Source of the DNA: Euryhalocaulis sp050486445
Lineage (GTDB): Bacteria > Pseudomonadota > Alphaproteobacteria > Caulobacterales > Maricaulaceae
DNA: 30,869 bases
Assembly: GCA_050486445.1 (NCBI GenBank)
Contig: JBJHDH010000034.1
Location: 1-30,869, forward strand
Reading direction: 5' to 3'
The notes beneath the pieces are model-generated. The model saw only the letters and a program-made list of their open reading frames with translations. It had not been told where the DNA came from and made no database searches. Every line of letters starts with the position of its first letter. Positions within the stretch are counted from its first letter, which is position 1. The translations under genes and the position numbers were made by a program. Shown piece by piece: positions 16,356 through 24,318 of the stretch.

Positions 16356-17639
16356 ATGTATCTCAGGAAGAAACATCTCTCTCGCCGCACTGTGCTTCGT
16401 GGCGCCGGGGCCGCCGTGACCCTGCCGCTGCTGGACGCCATGATCCCGGCCAGCACGGCGCTGGCCAACACGGCCGCCGCGCCAAAGACGCGCCTGGGCT
16501 ATGTCTACTTCCCGCATGGCGCGGTGATGCGCGACTGGACGCCCAGACAGACCGGGACCAATTTCCAGTATTCACCGATCCTGGAGCCGCTGGAGCCGCT
16601 GCACGACTATGTCACCGTGGTCAGCAATCTGCGCAACAAGGGCGGTGAAAGCACCAACCCGCACGGCATCATTGAGGAAACCTGGCTGTCCTGCGTGGCG
16701 CCGGACTCCCGTGACCGCAGCCCGGGCGGAACGCGCGGCATGACCGCCGACCAGATCGCGGCGCGCCAGCTTGGCGAAGCCACCGCGCTGCCGTCGCTGG
16801 AATTGTGTGGCGAACCGGGCGGCGCGATCAACTATCGTACGCCCAGCCAGCCGCTGCCGCTGGAAGGCAATCCGCGGCGGGTGTTCTACACCATGTTCGG
16901 TCAGGGCGACACGTATGACGAGCGCATCGCCATCCTCGGCCATTCCGGCAGCCTGCTGGATTATGTGCGCGAGGCGACTGGCAGCCTGAACGCCCGTCTG
17001 GACGCCGCTGACCGCGTGAAGGTCAGCGACTATCTGGACTCGGTGCGCGAGGTCGAAACCCGCATCCAGCGTCTGGAATCCGGCGCCCGCGAGCTGACCG
17101 GCCTGCCGGATGCGCCGCTGGGCCCGCCCGATGACTTTACCGAGCTGCTAGACGTGCAGTTCGAAATGATCGCGCTGGCCTTCCAGACCGACCAGACCCG
17201 CATCGCCTCCATGCGCATGATTAAAGAGGCGTCCATGCGCGTGTTTTCGAATGTGGGCGTGCAGGAAGCCTTCCACCCGCTGTCGCACCACAAGAGCGAG
17301 GAAGCCAATTTCCAGAACCTGGTGCGCATTCAGCGTTACCAGACCGAGCGGATGGCCCGGTTCGCCGAGCGTCTCCGGTCGATCGAGGATGGCGCGGGCG
17401 GCAACGTCCTCGACCAGTCCATCCTGCTGTTCGGTTCCAACATGTCGGACTCCGATCTTCACAACAACAACCCGCTGCCGAACGTCCTGCTGGGCCGTGG
17501 CGGGGGCGTGAAGGGCGGTCAGCATCTGTCGTATGAGGCGAGCACGCCGCATGCGCGCCTGCTGCACACCATGCTGGATCGCGCCGGCGTGCATGTCGAC
17601 GAATTCGCCGACAGCACCGGCCCGTTCGCGGAGGTCTGA
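16356..17639 (+). CDS. Tat-exported DUF1552 protein
   Basis: The product has 427 residues. The start is the ATG at 16356 with AAAGGAG eight bases upstream, 22 bases after the previous stop. A twin-arginine signal is clear: SRRTVLRGAGAAVTLPLLDA (residues 9-28). The body is DUF1552: RLGYVYFPHGAVMRDWTP, VVSNLRNKGGESTNPHG, GEPGGAINYRTPSQPLP, QVRF-less central helices, MIKEASMRVFSNVGVQEAFHPLSHHKSEE, and C-terminal LFGSNMSDSDLHNNNPLPNVLLG. DUF1552 proteins are distant relatives of DUF1501/sulfatase-like exported proteins and nearly always pair with DUF1592-type cytochrome proteins, as here. Tat export implies folding, perhaps with metal, before transport. The reaction is unknown. Confidence 0.92.
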   Translation: MYLRKKHLSRRTVLRGAGAAVTLPLLDAMIPASTALANTAAAPKTRLGYVYFPHGAVMRDWTPRQTGTNFQYSPILEPLEPLHDYVTVVSNLRNKGGESTNPHGIIEETWLSCVAPDSRDRSPGGTRGMTADQIAARQLGEATALPSLELCGEPGGAINYRTPSQPLPLEGNPRRVFYTMFGQGDTYDERIAILGHSGSLLDYVREATGSLNARLDAADRVKVSDYLDSVREVETRIQRLESGARELTGLPDAPLGPPDDFTELLDVQFEMIALAFQTDQTRIASMRMIKEASMRVFSNVGVQEAFHPLSHHKSEEANFQNLVRIQRYQTERMARFAERLRSIEDGAGGNVLDQSILLFGSNMSDSDLHNNNPLPNVLLGRGGGVKGGQHLSYEASTPHARLLHTMLDRAGVHVDEFADSTGPFAEV

Positions 17640-17641
17640 CC

Positions 17642-19342
17642 TTGGACGCTGCGCGCAACCGGATCGTCAGCGGCCTCGCGGCGCTGCTTGTGGGGGTTTC
17701 GGCGGCGCCGTTGATCGGCGCCGCCGCCTTCGCGGCGGACGCGGAGGACGTTCATTTCGTCCACCCCGATGGCAGCACCGCGCTGATGTGGGCGGTATAT
17801 GAGGAAGACCACGACCGGGTCGCGCGCCTGATCGCGGCTGGCGCCGACGTGAACGCCGCCAACCGCTATGGCGCCAACGCCATGCAGCTCGCAGCCGAGA
17901 TCGCCGATATCGAGCTGCTGCGCAAGCTGCTGGACGCTGGAGCCGATGCGGACTCCCCCAATCCGGAAGGCCAGACCGCGCTGCATCTGGTCGCCCGCAC
18001 CGGCAATGTGGAGGCCGCGCGTCTTCTGATCCGGCGCGGGGCCACGGTCGACGCGCGCGAACAATGGGGCGATCAGACCCCGCTGATGTGGGCCGCCGCC
18101 CGCCGCCATCCGCAGATGGTGGATTTTCTGATCCAGCAGGGCGCCGATCCCGATGCGCGCTCGGCCTGGCGCGATTACAAGCGCCACATCACATCCGAAG
18201 CCCGCGCCAAGAGTCTGGACGCCGGCGGACTGAGCCCGCTGCTCTACGCCGCGCGGGAAAACTGCCTGGAATGCGCGCAGGTGCTGATCCGGCGCGGCGC
18301 GGACGTCGATCTGCCCGACCCGGAGCGTACCTCGCCTCTGATGGTCGCCATTTTCAACGGCAACTGGGACATCGCGAAGCTGCTGATCGAGTCCGGCGCG
18401 GATGTGAACCAGTGGGACGTTTTCGGCCAGGGGCCGCTTTTCGCGATTGCCAGCCGGGTGCGCAACACCGCCCGCTCCTCTATCGACCCGCTGAATGAAA
18501 GTTCGGGCCGGGAGATCATGACCATGATGCTGGAGCGGGGCGCCAACCCGAACATGCAGCTTTTCATGCGTCCGGCGAAGCAGCGCGGCGGCGGTATCTC
18601 GCGCGGTTCGACGCCGCTGCACGCCGCGGCGGGCATTGGCGATCTGGAAGGCGTGGAACTGCTGATCCAGTACGGCGCCGACGTGAACCTGAACGACGCC
18701 GATAATGAATCGGCCCTGATGCTCGCCATGCGCGACGGCTCCGGCTCTCTGTTTGGCGGCGGCGGCGGCAGCGAGTCCAACGCCATCCGCATCATGCAGG
18801 TGCTGCACGACGCCGGCATCGATGTGGACGCCAACGCCATGTATCACCATCTGGCGCGGATTCGCGGCGGCACGGCGTTGCATTACGCGGTGCGCGCCGG
18901 CTGGGCCCGGGCAGTCGATGAGCTGATCGCCTTTGGCATCGACGTCAATATCAAGGATCCAGACGGGCTGACCGCGCTCGATTACGCCGAGGCGCGCGGC
19001 TATATCCCGTTCCTGCAAATGCGCGAGGATCCGCGCCCGGATATCGCAGAAAAGCTGCGCGAGGCCGGTGCGACGGTCGAGCTGCCCGAGGAGCCTTATT
19101 GGGCCCCCGTGAGCCCGCCAGTCTATTACGAGGCTTCGATCTGGCCGCTGTCCCCCTCTATCCCGGACCGCAGCTATGAAGACATGGCGCCTACGCCCTT
19201 CGTCGTGGAGATCGTCACCGACATGCAATATAGCAACGAGACGCTGCCGCCCGCGCCACTGTCGCCCATGGCTGTGTCGTCGAACCGCGACTCCCAACCC
19301 TCTTCCCAGGCGGCTCTCACCAATGCTCCAACTCTTCCCTGA
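17642..19342 (+). CDS. Secreted ankyrin-repeat protein
   Basis: The product has 566 residues. It starts at a TTG (17642) only two bases after the DUF1552 stop; GGAGGT lies six bases upstream, inside the end of that gene. A Sec-type signal (about 1-31, ending GAAAFAA) precedes about eight or nine ankyrin repeats, recognisable by recurring TALHLVARTGN, LLIRRGA, LIAAGADVNAANR, SPLMVAIFNGNWDIAKLLIESGADVN and TPLHAAAGIGDLEGVELLIQYGADVN. A Gly-rich loop (LFGGGGGSES) and several insertions interrupt the series. The last about 90 residues are Pro/Ser-rich and not ankyrin. As a periplasmic binding scaffold it may hold together the other exported operon products. It overlaps the MBL gene by 20 bases. 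Confidence 0.92.
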   Translation: MDAARNRIVSGLAALLVGVSAAPLIGAAAFAADAEDVHFVHPDGSTALMWAVYEEDHDRVARLIAAGADVNAANRYGANAMQLAAEIADIELLRKLLDAGADADSPNPEGQTALHLVARTGNVEAARLLIRRGATVDAREQWGDQTPLMWAAARRHPQMVDFLIQQGADPDARSAWRDYKRHITSEARAKSLDAGGLSPLLYAARENCLECAQVLIRRGADVDLPDPERTSPLMVAIFNGNWDIAKLLIESGADVNQWDVFGQGPLFAIASRVRNTARSSIDPLNESSGREIMTMMLERGANPNMQLFMRPAKQRGGGISRGSTPLHAAAGIGDLEGVELLIQYGADVNLNDADNESALMLAMRDGSGSLFGGGGGSESNAIRIMQVLHDAGIDVDANAMYHHLARIRGGTALHYAVRAGWARAVDELIAFGIDVNIKDPDGLTALDYAEARGYIPFLQMREDPRPDIAEKLREAGATVELPEEPYWAPVSPPVYYEASIWPLSPSIPDRSYEDMAPTPFVVEIVTDMQYSNETLPPAPLSPMAVSSNRDSQPSSQAALTNAPTLP

Positions 19343-20225
19343 CCGTTTCGCCCGCGCCGCGTTCGCGGCCGGGGCGCTGGCGTTCGCCGCCATTCCGGCG
19401 GCGGCCGCCGACATCACTGCCGAGGAGCTGCGCGGCGGCGTCCATCTGTTCCAGGGCGCGGGCTCGAATGTTGTGGCCGTGGCCGATGGCGCCGACCTGC
19501 TGGTGATCGATGGCGGGCTGGCGGCGAACAGCGGCGATCTGCTCACGGCGATCCGCGGCGCCACGGGGGCGCGGCGTATCCACACGCTCATCAATACCCA
19601 CTGGCATCCGGAACAGGTCGGCCTCAACGATCAGGCAGGGCGCGACCGCGCCACCATCCTGGCGCACCCGCAGACCGGCATGTATCTCAGCCACCGGGTC
19701 ACCTCGCCGCTTTATGACGGCCGGATCGCTCCGCTGCCCGAGCGCGCGCGGCCCAACCGGCACAGCGAGGCCGGCGACCTGGAATTTGCCGGGCATCGGG
19801 TGGAATACGGCTATCTGCCCGCCGCCCACACCAATGGCGATCTCTATGTTTTCTTCCCCGAGCTGAACATCCTCGCCGCCGGCGGGGCCGTGGGCTCGGA
19901 TTCCTGGCCGATGCTGGATTACTGGAATGGCGGCATTGTCGGCGGCCTGGTGAACGCGCATGAGATGCTGGCCGATCTCGTCAATGACGAGACCATCGTG
20001 GTGCCGGCGCACGGCCCGGCCATCACCGGCGCGGAGCTGAAAGAGCATCGCGACATGTATCGCCAGCTCTTCCGCGATTTCAGCTATCTGATGAATCAGG
20101 GCATGGGCTATGACGATGTTCCGGTCATCAATCCGCTGCGGGACTATGAAGACAAGTTCGGCCCGGCGGCGCAGTTCCTCGACGGCGCCTATCGCAGCAA
20201 GCAGATGTCCTACGTGCCCGACTGA
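19323..20225 (+). CDS. Exported metallo-beta-lactamase-fold protein with altered metal site
   Basis: The product has 300 residues, starting at the ATG at 19323 within the end of the ankyrin gene. It has a Sec signal (about 1-29, AAIPAAAA). The MBL fold is shown by VIDGGLAANSGDLLTAI, TLINTHWHPEQVG, AAHTNGDLYVFFPELNILAAGG and VVPAHGP. The canonical HxHxDH motif reads H93-W-H95-P-E97-Q98. The Zn1 set (H93, H95, H169) and the late His (H230) remain, while the Zn2 Asp and His are replaced by Glu and Gln and the usual Asp after the 'aG' strand is Gly. I recall similar HWHPEQ proteins elsewhere, so this is probably a subfamily rather than decay. It may be a mononuclear hydrolase or a non-catalytic binder. 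Last gene of the operon before a strong terminator. Confidence 0.9.
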   Translation: MLQLFPDRFARAAFAAGALAFAAIPAAAADITAEELRGGVHLFQGAGSNVVAVADGADLLVIDGGLAANSGDLLTAIRGATGARRIHTLINTHWHPEQVGLNDQAGRDRATILAHPQTGMYLSHRVTSPLYDGRIAPLPERARPNRHSEAGDLEFAGHRVEYGYLPAAHTNGDLYVFFPELNILAAGGAVGSDSWPMLDYWNGGIVGGLVNAHEMLADLVNDETIVVPAHGPAITGAELKEHRDMYRQLFRDFSYLMNQGMGYDDVPVINPLRDYEDKFGPAAQFLDGAYRSKQMSYVPD

Positions 20226-20247
20226 TCCGGCTGAGGATTAAAGAACG

Positions 20248-20279
20248 AGGGCCGGCGCTTCGCCGGCCCTTTTCTTTTG
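20248..20279 (+). terminator. Rho-independent terminator of the four-gene operon
   Basis: A perfect ten-base stem AGGGCCGGCG (20248-20257) and CGCCGGCCCT (20261-20270) with a three-base loop is followed by a T-rich run TTTTCTTTT. It lies 22 bases after the stop of the MBL gene. On the other strand the hairpin is followed by a poorer T tract, so it may also act weakly for the leftward DUF305 gene. Confidence 0.9.
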
Positions 20280-20307
20280 CGCTGATTTTTGCGCGGGCGT
20301 TTTTGGC

Positions 20308-21327
20308 CTATTGCGCCAGCAGGATGCGCGCCGCGCCGGGCGCGCGGGCGCCCGCGGCGTCTTCCGTCTCCACCGCCAGCTCATAGCGGCCCGCGGCCGG
20401 CGGCGTGAAATCGAAGCGCCAGGCCGTGCTGGACGGGCCGGAGCCGACAAGATCGGCGGCGTGCAGCGCGCGCTCGCCCCAGCTTCCATCGGCGCGCAGC
20501 CAGCGGTCCGCCGCCATATCGCGCACCCCCACATGCACGGCATTGATAGCCGCCTCGCCCACCGCCACGCCGAGAAGCGTGGCCGTTTGCCCCGCCGTCA
20601 GAACCGCCTCTGGCGGCGGGCTGGCGACTTCGGCAACCGGCGCACGGCGCGAGTCCGCCGCCGCATCGCGCAGGCCCTCTTCACGCAGGCCCCATTCGCG
20701 CAGCCAGTCCTGCATCTGCGCGATTTCGACGCGCTGCTCGATCAGAATGTCCTCAACCAGTATTTCCAGCCCATAGGGCCGGCGGCCGTGCATCGCCTGA
20801 TGCAATTGCTGGGCGCGCGCCATCGCAAGGCCGCCTTCGTGATGGAAGGTCATGGCTTCCAGCCAGAGCCGCTCGAACGCCGCGCCATCCGCCGCCGCCA
20901 GCGCCGCCATTTCCGCCGAGGACAGCATCCCCGCCATCGGGGGATCGCCTTCATGATGCACATGCGGAACGGAGAGGCCGCGCGCCGCCGCCATGTCCAG
21001 CATGGCGCGCATCATCGCGATCTCGGCGCGCTGGGCGCGCTCGATGTAGCGGGCAAAGCGGCGGAGTTCGTCCCGCTCTGTCCGCGCGGGAATCAGCGCG
21101 CTCATCTCCAGCGCCTGTTCGTGATGCGCGATCATATGATGCAGGAAATGCAGATCCTCCGCCGTGTAGAGAGGCTGCGCCGCCGGGGTTTGCGTCGCGG
21201 CGGCATGATCCGCGTCATCGTGTCCGGCATGATCGTGATGGTCGTGCGCGTGCTGCGCCAGGGCGCCCGCGCCGGTCCCTGAAAGAACCAGCGCCAGGCC
21301 CAGCACGATTGCCGCACGCCTTTTCAT
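20308..21327 (-). CDS. DUF305 protein with His-rich N-terminus and extra C-terminal domain
   Basis: The product has 339 residues. The start is the ATG at 21327, with GGAG directly after the stop of the upstream gene (13-base gap), so both are one operon. After a Sec signal (1-24) comes a His/Asp-rich stretch HAHDHHDHAGHDDADH, a likely metal-binding tail. The DUF305 domain follows: DLHFLHHMIAHHEQALEMSALIP, RAEIAMMRAML, then a second half AMTFHHEGGLAMARAQQL ending EIAQMQDWLREWG. DUF305 belongs to the ferritin-like helical proteins with HH/M motifs, often linked to copper or other metal handling. A further about 110 residues form a beta-rich domain (AWRFDFTPPAAGRYELAVETEDAAGA) of Ig/carboxypeptidase-regulatory type, which is unusual for DUF305. 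Confidence 0.88.
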   Translation of the reverse strand: MKRRAAIVLGLALVLSGTGAGALAQHAHDHHDHAGHDDADHAAATQTPAAQPLYTAEDLHFLHHMIAHHEQALEMSALIPARTERDELRRFARYIERAQRAEIAMMRAMLDMAAARGLSVPHVHHEGDPPMAGMLSSAEMAALAAADGAAFERLWLEAMTFHHEGGLAMARAQQLHQAMHGRRPYGLEILVEDILIEQRVEIAQMQDWLREWGLREEGLRDAAADSRRAPVAEVASPPPEAVLTAGQTATLLGVAVGEAAINAVHVGVRDMAADRWLRADGSWGERALHAADLVGSGPSSTAWRFDFTPPAAGRYELAVETEDAAGARAPGAARILLAQ

Positions 21328-21340
21328 GCACGCTGCTCCG

Positions 21341-23299
21341 TCAATGCGGGCTGGTCCGGTTCGAGGAATAGATTCCCTGCGGAATCTCGTCGGCGCGCGG
21401 CCCGGTATATTTCAGCACGTGCAGGCCAGTATGGTTATCGCCGATATAGACCAGCCCGGCATGGAAATCCGGATAGGTCATCACATCGCCCCAGGGCACG
21501 GGGCGCGCATGGCCAACCTCGCGCGGATTGAACGGGTTGGAAATATCCACCACGCGCAGACCGTGACCCTGCCAGCCGACAAACACCAGGTTTTCCAGCA
21601 CTGTCGGATTATGCGCGTGCATCATAGGCCGGATCGTCGCGCCCGGCGGTTGTGGCTGGGCCAGACAGTTTTCAACCACGCTGTCGGACATCGCATGTGT
21701 GCCGATAATGATCGGATTGATCTCTGACTCCACAGACAGGATGCGCAGGCCGCGTTCGCCGCACGGGCCGAACGGCCATTCTTCGGTAATGACCACATAG
21801 GCCGGCAGGCCGCGATCATTGCCGAGCACGTGCGCGGGCCGGTTCGGCACGGGCACGGCGCTGTGCGTGCCGGCGCTGGCGACCATTGGCGGCCAGATAT
21901 CCATGCGCGAGCGCGCCTCCAGCCGCGTATAGCGCACCAGCTTTTCGACATCGGACAGGTCGTCGCGGGCCAGCATGGCGAGCACGCCGGGATCGCTGTT
22001 CAGAACCGGGTGCACGCAGTCCTGCGCCACCAGCGGCAGGCGCGCCACGTCGACCACGCCGCCGGGATCGCCGGTCCACACATTGGTCGAGCGCGTGTTG
22101 CATACTTCGCCGCTGATGAGGGCGGCGTTGCTGTTGCGCGCGATGGATTCGGTGTTGAAGATGAACATGCCGAGCGTGGTGCCCGCGGCATAGAACCGCT
22201 CGCCATCGTCGGACAGCATTCCGGAATGGATGTTGTTGACCTGCGAGGGCTGGGCGCTGCCCGGCCGGCCCCACTGGTCGGTCAGATGCGTGTAATCGAC
22301 AAAGCGGCCATCCTCATAAAGCCCGTGTTCGCCCGGCAGCTCGTTACGCGGCGGCCCGCCAATCGTCTCCACCGTATAGGCGGCAAGGAACAGCGGCTCG
22401 GCCAGAACCTCCCCGGTGTTCTCGTCGGTGATGGCGGTGAAGACCAGATCCTCGTCCTGCGCCCCATAGGTCTGGGAGACCACGATCAGCCGGTTCGGAT
22501 TTTCCGGGTCGTGCCAGAGATAGAATTCATGCGCCTGCACATGGTCGGCGACCGCGCCGTCATCCGTCGGCAGGCAGGTGTCCGGGTCCAGCGTATAGGT
22601 GATGACATCGCCGCCCGTGCCGGTGGCGGCAGAGCGCACCATCAGCATCCGCTCCGTCCCGTCCGTGGACGTGTAATTATAGGGGCGCAGCTCGCGGTCG
22701 CGCAGCGCCGTGCGGCCGTCATCGACGGTCAGTTGCGGCATCCGCCCGACCTCGACCGGCGCATTGGCCTCCGGGTCGTCCTGGATGCGATAGATAATGA
22801 CGTCCAGCGTGACGCCCGGCCCGGTGGTGTTGGTGGAATTGCTGCGCCCCCAATAGAGGCAATTGCCCGCGATGCCGAGCCCGGTGGAGCCCCAGCCGGT
22901 GGGGAAGCCGTCCAGATCGCCGCCGCCCCATTCGCCGGTCGCTTCGTCAAGGGTCGAAGGCGCGGTGGGCAGCCAGTGCAGCCACTCGAAATTGCGCATC
23001 AGGCCAAGCCGCTCCGCCGCCACGAAGGCGCCGGCATGGGCGTCCTCGGGCGAGGAGGTCTTGTCCAGCTCGCCCTGTGCATTCATCCGCCCGCCGGGCA
23101 GACGCTCGAACGGCAAGTCGAACGTGTCGAATGTGTCGGGCACGCAATCCCGCATCACGCCCGTGCGCGGGTCCAGGCACGCGCCCTCCGGCCCCAGCGG
23201 CGGCGCGCTTTGCGCCTGCGCCATTCCGGCATACGCCATGATGGCGAGCGCGCTTCCCCCCAGCAGCGATACTGTCAGCGTTCCGGGCCGCATCCGCAT
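21341..23299 (-). CDS. Exported LVIVD-like beta-propeller protein
   Basis: The product has 652 residues. I choose the ATG at 23299 (MRMRPGTL), with CGGAGACG just upstream and a normal Sec signal (about 1-29, ending AYAGMAQAQ). The frame is open further upstream to 23431, but that extension has no ribosome site. The mature protein has propeller-style repeats such as LRVVDISNPFNPREVGHARP, LRILSVESEINPIIIGTHA and FIFNTESIARNSN, close to the LVIVD repeat pattern; several His-rich loops (MMHAHNPTVLEN, YIGDNHTGLHVL) may bind metal or ligand. Multiple Cys pairs suggest disulfides. It is co-transcribed with the DUF305 gene. A GGCCGGC/GCCGGCC inverted repeat lies at 23320-23348 in its upstream region. 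Function unknown. Confidence 0.87.
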   Translation of the reverse strand: MRMRPGTLTVSLLGGSALAIMAYAGMAQAQSAPPLGPEGACLDPRTGVMRDCVPDTFDTFDLPFERLPGGRMNAQGELDKTSSPEDAHAGAFVAAERLGLMRNFEWLHWLPTAPSTLDEATGEWGGGDLDGFPTGWGSTGLGIAGNCLYWGRSNSTNTTGPGVTLDVIIYRIQDDPEANAPVEVGRMPQLTVDDGRTALRDRELRPYNYTSTDGTERMLMVRSAATGTGGDVITYTLDPDTCLPTDDGAVADHVQAHEFYLWHDPENPNRLIVVSQTYGAQDEDLVFTAITDENTGEVLAEPLFLAAYTVETIGGPPRNELPGEHGLYEDGRFVDYTHLTDQWGRPGSAQPSQVNNIHSGMLSDDGERFYAAGTTLGMFIFNTESIARNSNAALISGEVCNTRSTNVWTGDPGGVVDVARLPLVAQDCVHPVLNSDPGVLAMLARDDLSDVEKLVRYTRLEARSRMDIWPPMVASAGTHSAVPVPNRPAHVLGNDRGLPAYVVITEEWPFGPCGERGLRILSVESEINPIIIGTHAMSDSVVENCLAQPQPPGATIRPMMHAHNPTVLENLVFVGWQGHGLRVVDISNPFNPREVGHARPVPWGDVMTYPDFHAGLVYIGDNHTGLHVLKYTGPRADEIPQGIYSSNRTSPH

Positions 23300-23319
23300 G
23301 GTTCGTCTCCGTTTTTTCC

Positions 23320-23348
23320 GGCCGGCTGCGCGCATGGACGCGGCCGGC
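23320..23348. repeat. Inverted repeat before the LVIVD gene
   Basis: GGCCGGC (23320-23326) and GCCGGCC (23342-23348) are perfect seven-base arms separated by 15 bases, 21 to 49 bases upstream of the LVIVD gene start. It could be an mRNA leader hairpin or an operator; in GC-rich DNA it could also be chance. Confidence 0.35.
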
Positions 23349-23505
23349 CCCTCCCCGTTCATTGCCGAAACTATCCGCCATGCCGCCGCCGGGGGCAACG
23401 CAGCACGCGGCGCCCAGCCATCGGGCGTCATGACGGATGCGTGATCGCTTGAGGAATTGCGTCCTCTATGCTTCGACTCCGGCGGCAGGCGGCGCGCAGG
23501 ATGCG

Positions 23506-24159
23506 ATGATTACCGATATCGAAGACTATTTTTCCAAAGGGTGCGGGCGCTGCGAACGCTTCGCCACGCCGGACTGCTCAACGCGGCAATGGGAGTCCGG
23601 CCTGAAGGCGCTGCGCCGGATATGCCGCGACGCCGGACTCACCGAGACCGTGAAATGGGCCCATCCCTGCTATATGCACGCCGGCCGCAATATCGCGATC
23701 ATCGGCGCCTTTCGCGGTGATTTCCGCATCAGCTTTTTCGACGCCGCGCTGATGAAAGACCCCGAAGGCGTGCTTGAAAAACAGGGGCCAAACACCCGCC
23801 ATCCCGACATGATCCGCTTCACGGACAATGCGCGCGTCACGGCGATGGCGCCGGTGATTCTGTCCTATCTGAAAGAGGCCACGGGATACGCGGAGGCGGG
23901 AATCAAACCGCCGAAAGACCAAAGCGAACTCGACCTGCCCGATGAGCTGGTAGAGGCTCTGGATTCCGATCCGGAACTGGCCGAGGCGTTTCACAGTCTC
24001 ACGCCGGGCCGGCGGAACAGCTATGTGATCCATCTGCGCTCAGCGAAGACATCCGCGACCCGGATGACGCGCATCATCCGATGCCGCGAAAAAATCCTGG
24101 CCGGAAAAGGCGCGAACGAACTGGATTCCCGCGCCCCTGCCCGGACGTCTAGAGCGTGA
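23506..24159 (+). CDS. YdeI/OmpD-associated family protein (DUF1801-like)
   Basis: The product has 217 residues. I choose the ATG at 23506 (MITDIEDYF), which matches the usual start of this family, rather than the upstream in-frame ATG at 23437; AGGA lies a few bases before. The N-terminal half has GCGRCERFATPDCSTRQWESGL, VKWAHPCYMHAGRNIAIIGAFRGDFRISFFDAALM, which is the DUF1801/YdhG-like fold. The C-terminal half ELDLPDELVEALDSDPELAEAFHSLTPGRRNSYVIHLRSAKTSATRMTRI is the bacteriocin-protection YdeI/OmpD-associated domain. The protein is cytoplasmic; no enzymatic role is proven. Its stop codon (24157-24159) lies inside the first hairpin of the repeat composite that follows. Confidence 0.9.
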   Translation: MITDIEDYFSKGCGRCERFATPDCSTRQWESGLKALRRICRDAGLTETVKWAHPCYMHAGRNIAIIGAFRGDFRISFFDAALMKDPEGVLEKQGPNTRHPDMIRFTDNARVTAMAPVILSYLKEATGYAEAGIKPPKDQSELDLPDELVEALDSDPELAEAFHSLTPGRRNSYVIHLRSAKTSATRMTRIIRCREKILAGKGANELDSRAPARTSRA

Positions 24160-24183
24160 TCCGCCTGCACGGATCACGCTCTA
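24150..24183. repeat. Palindromic unit A of composite repeat
   Basis: TAGAGCGTGATCCG (24150-24163) and CGGATCACGCTCTA (24170-24183) form a perfect fourteen-base stem with a six-base loop. The stop codon of the YdeI-family gene lies in the left arm. The AGAGCRTGATC/GATCAYGCTCT pattern resembles interspersed palindromes common in Rhizobiales and relatives. The right arm plus CACTTT also precedes repeat copy 1 near 2715. Confidence 0.85.
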
Positions 24184-24195
24184 CACTTTGATGGT

Positions 24196-24253
24196 GAGCA
24201 ATTTTATCGGTTTGAATGGTCTCTGCGATGTCATTCAAACCGATATTGCCCTT
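24196..24253. repeat. Palindromic unit B of composite repeat
   Basis: ATCGGTTTGAATG (24206-24218) and CATTCAAACCGAT (24232-24244) are perfect thirteen-base arms with a thirteen-base loop. Weaker pairing continues outward through GAGCAATTTT and ATTGCCCTT. This unit is absent from copy 1 at 2733, so the composite is modular. Confidence 0.8.
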
Positions 24254-24256
24254 GTG

Positions 24257-24318
24257 AGGGCGGGCAAATTTATCCGTTCGGATTGAATCTGCGATTCAAC
24301 CCGAACGGATTTTGCCCT
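24257..24318. repeat. Palindromic interspersed repeat, copy 2 (unit C)
   Basis: This 62-base imperfect palindrome matches the element at 2733-2794 at 59 of 62 positions by eye. It begins AGGGCGGGCAAATTT and ends GGATTTTGCCCT. Its last two bases form part of the stop codon (CTA on the plus strand, 24317-24319) of the leftward tannase-family gene. It could act as a processing or termination hairpin for that transcript. Confidence 0.88.
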
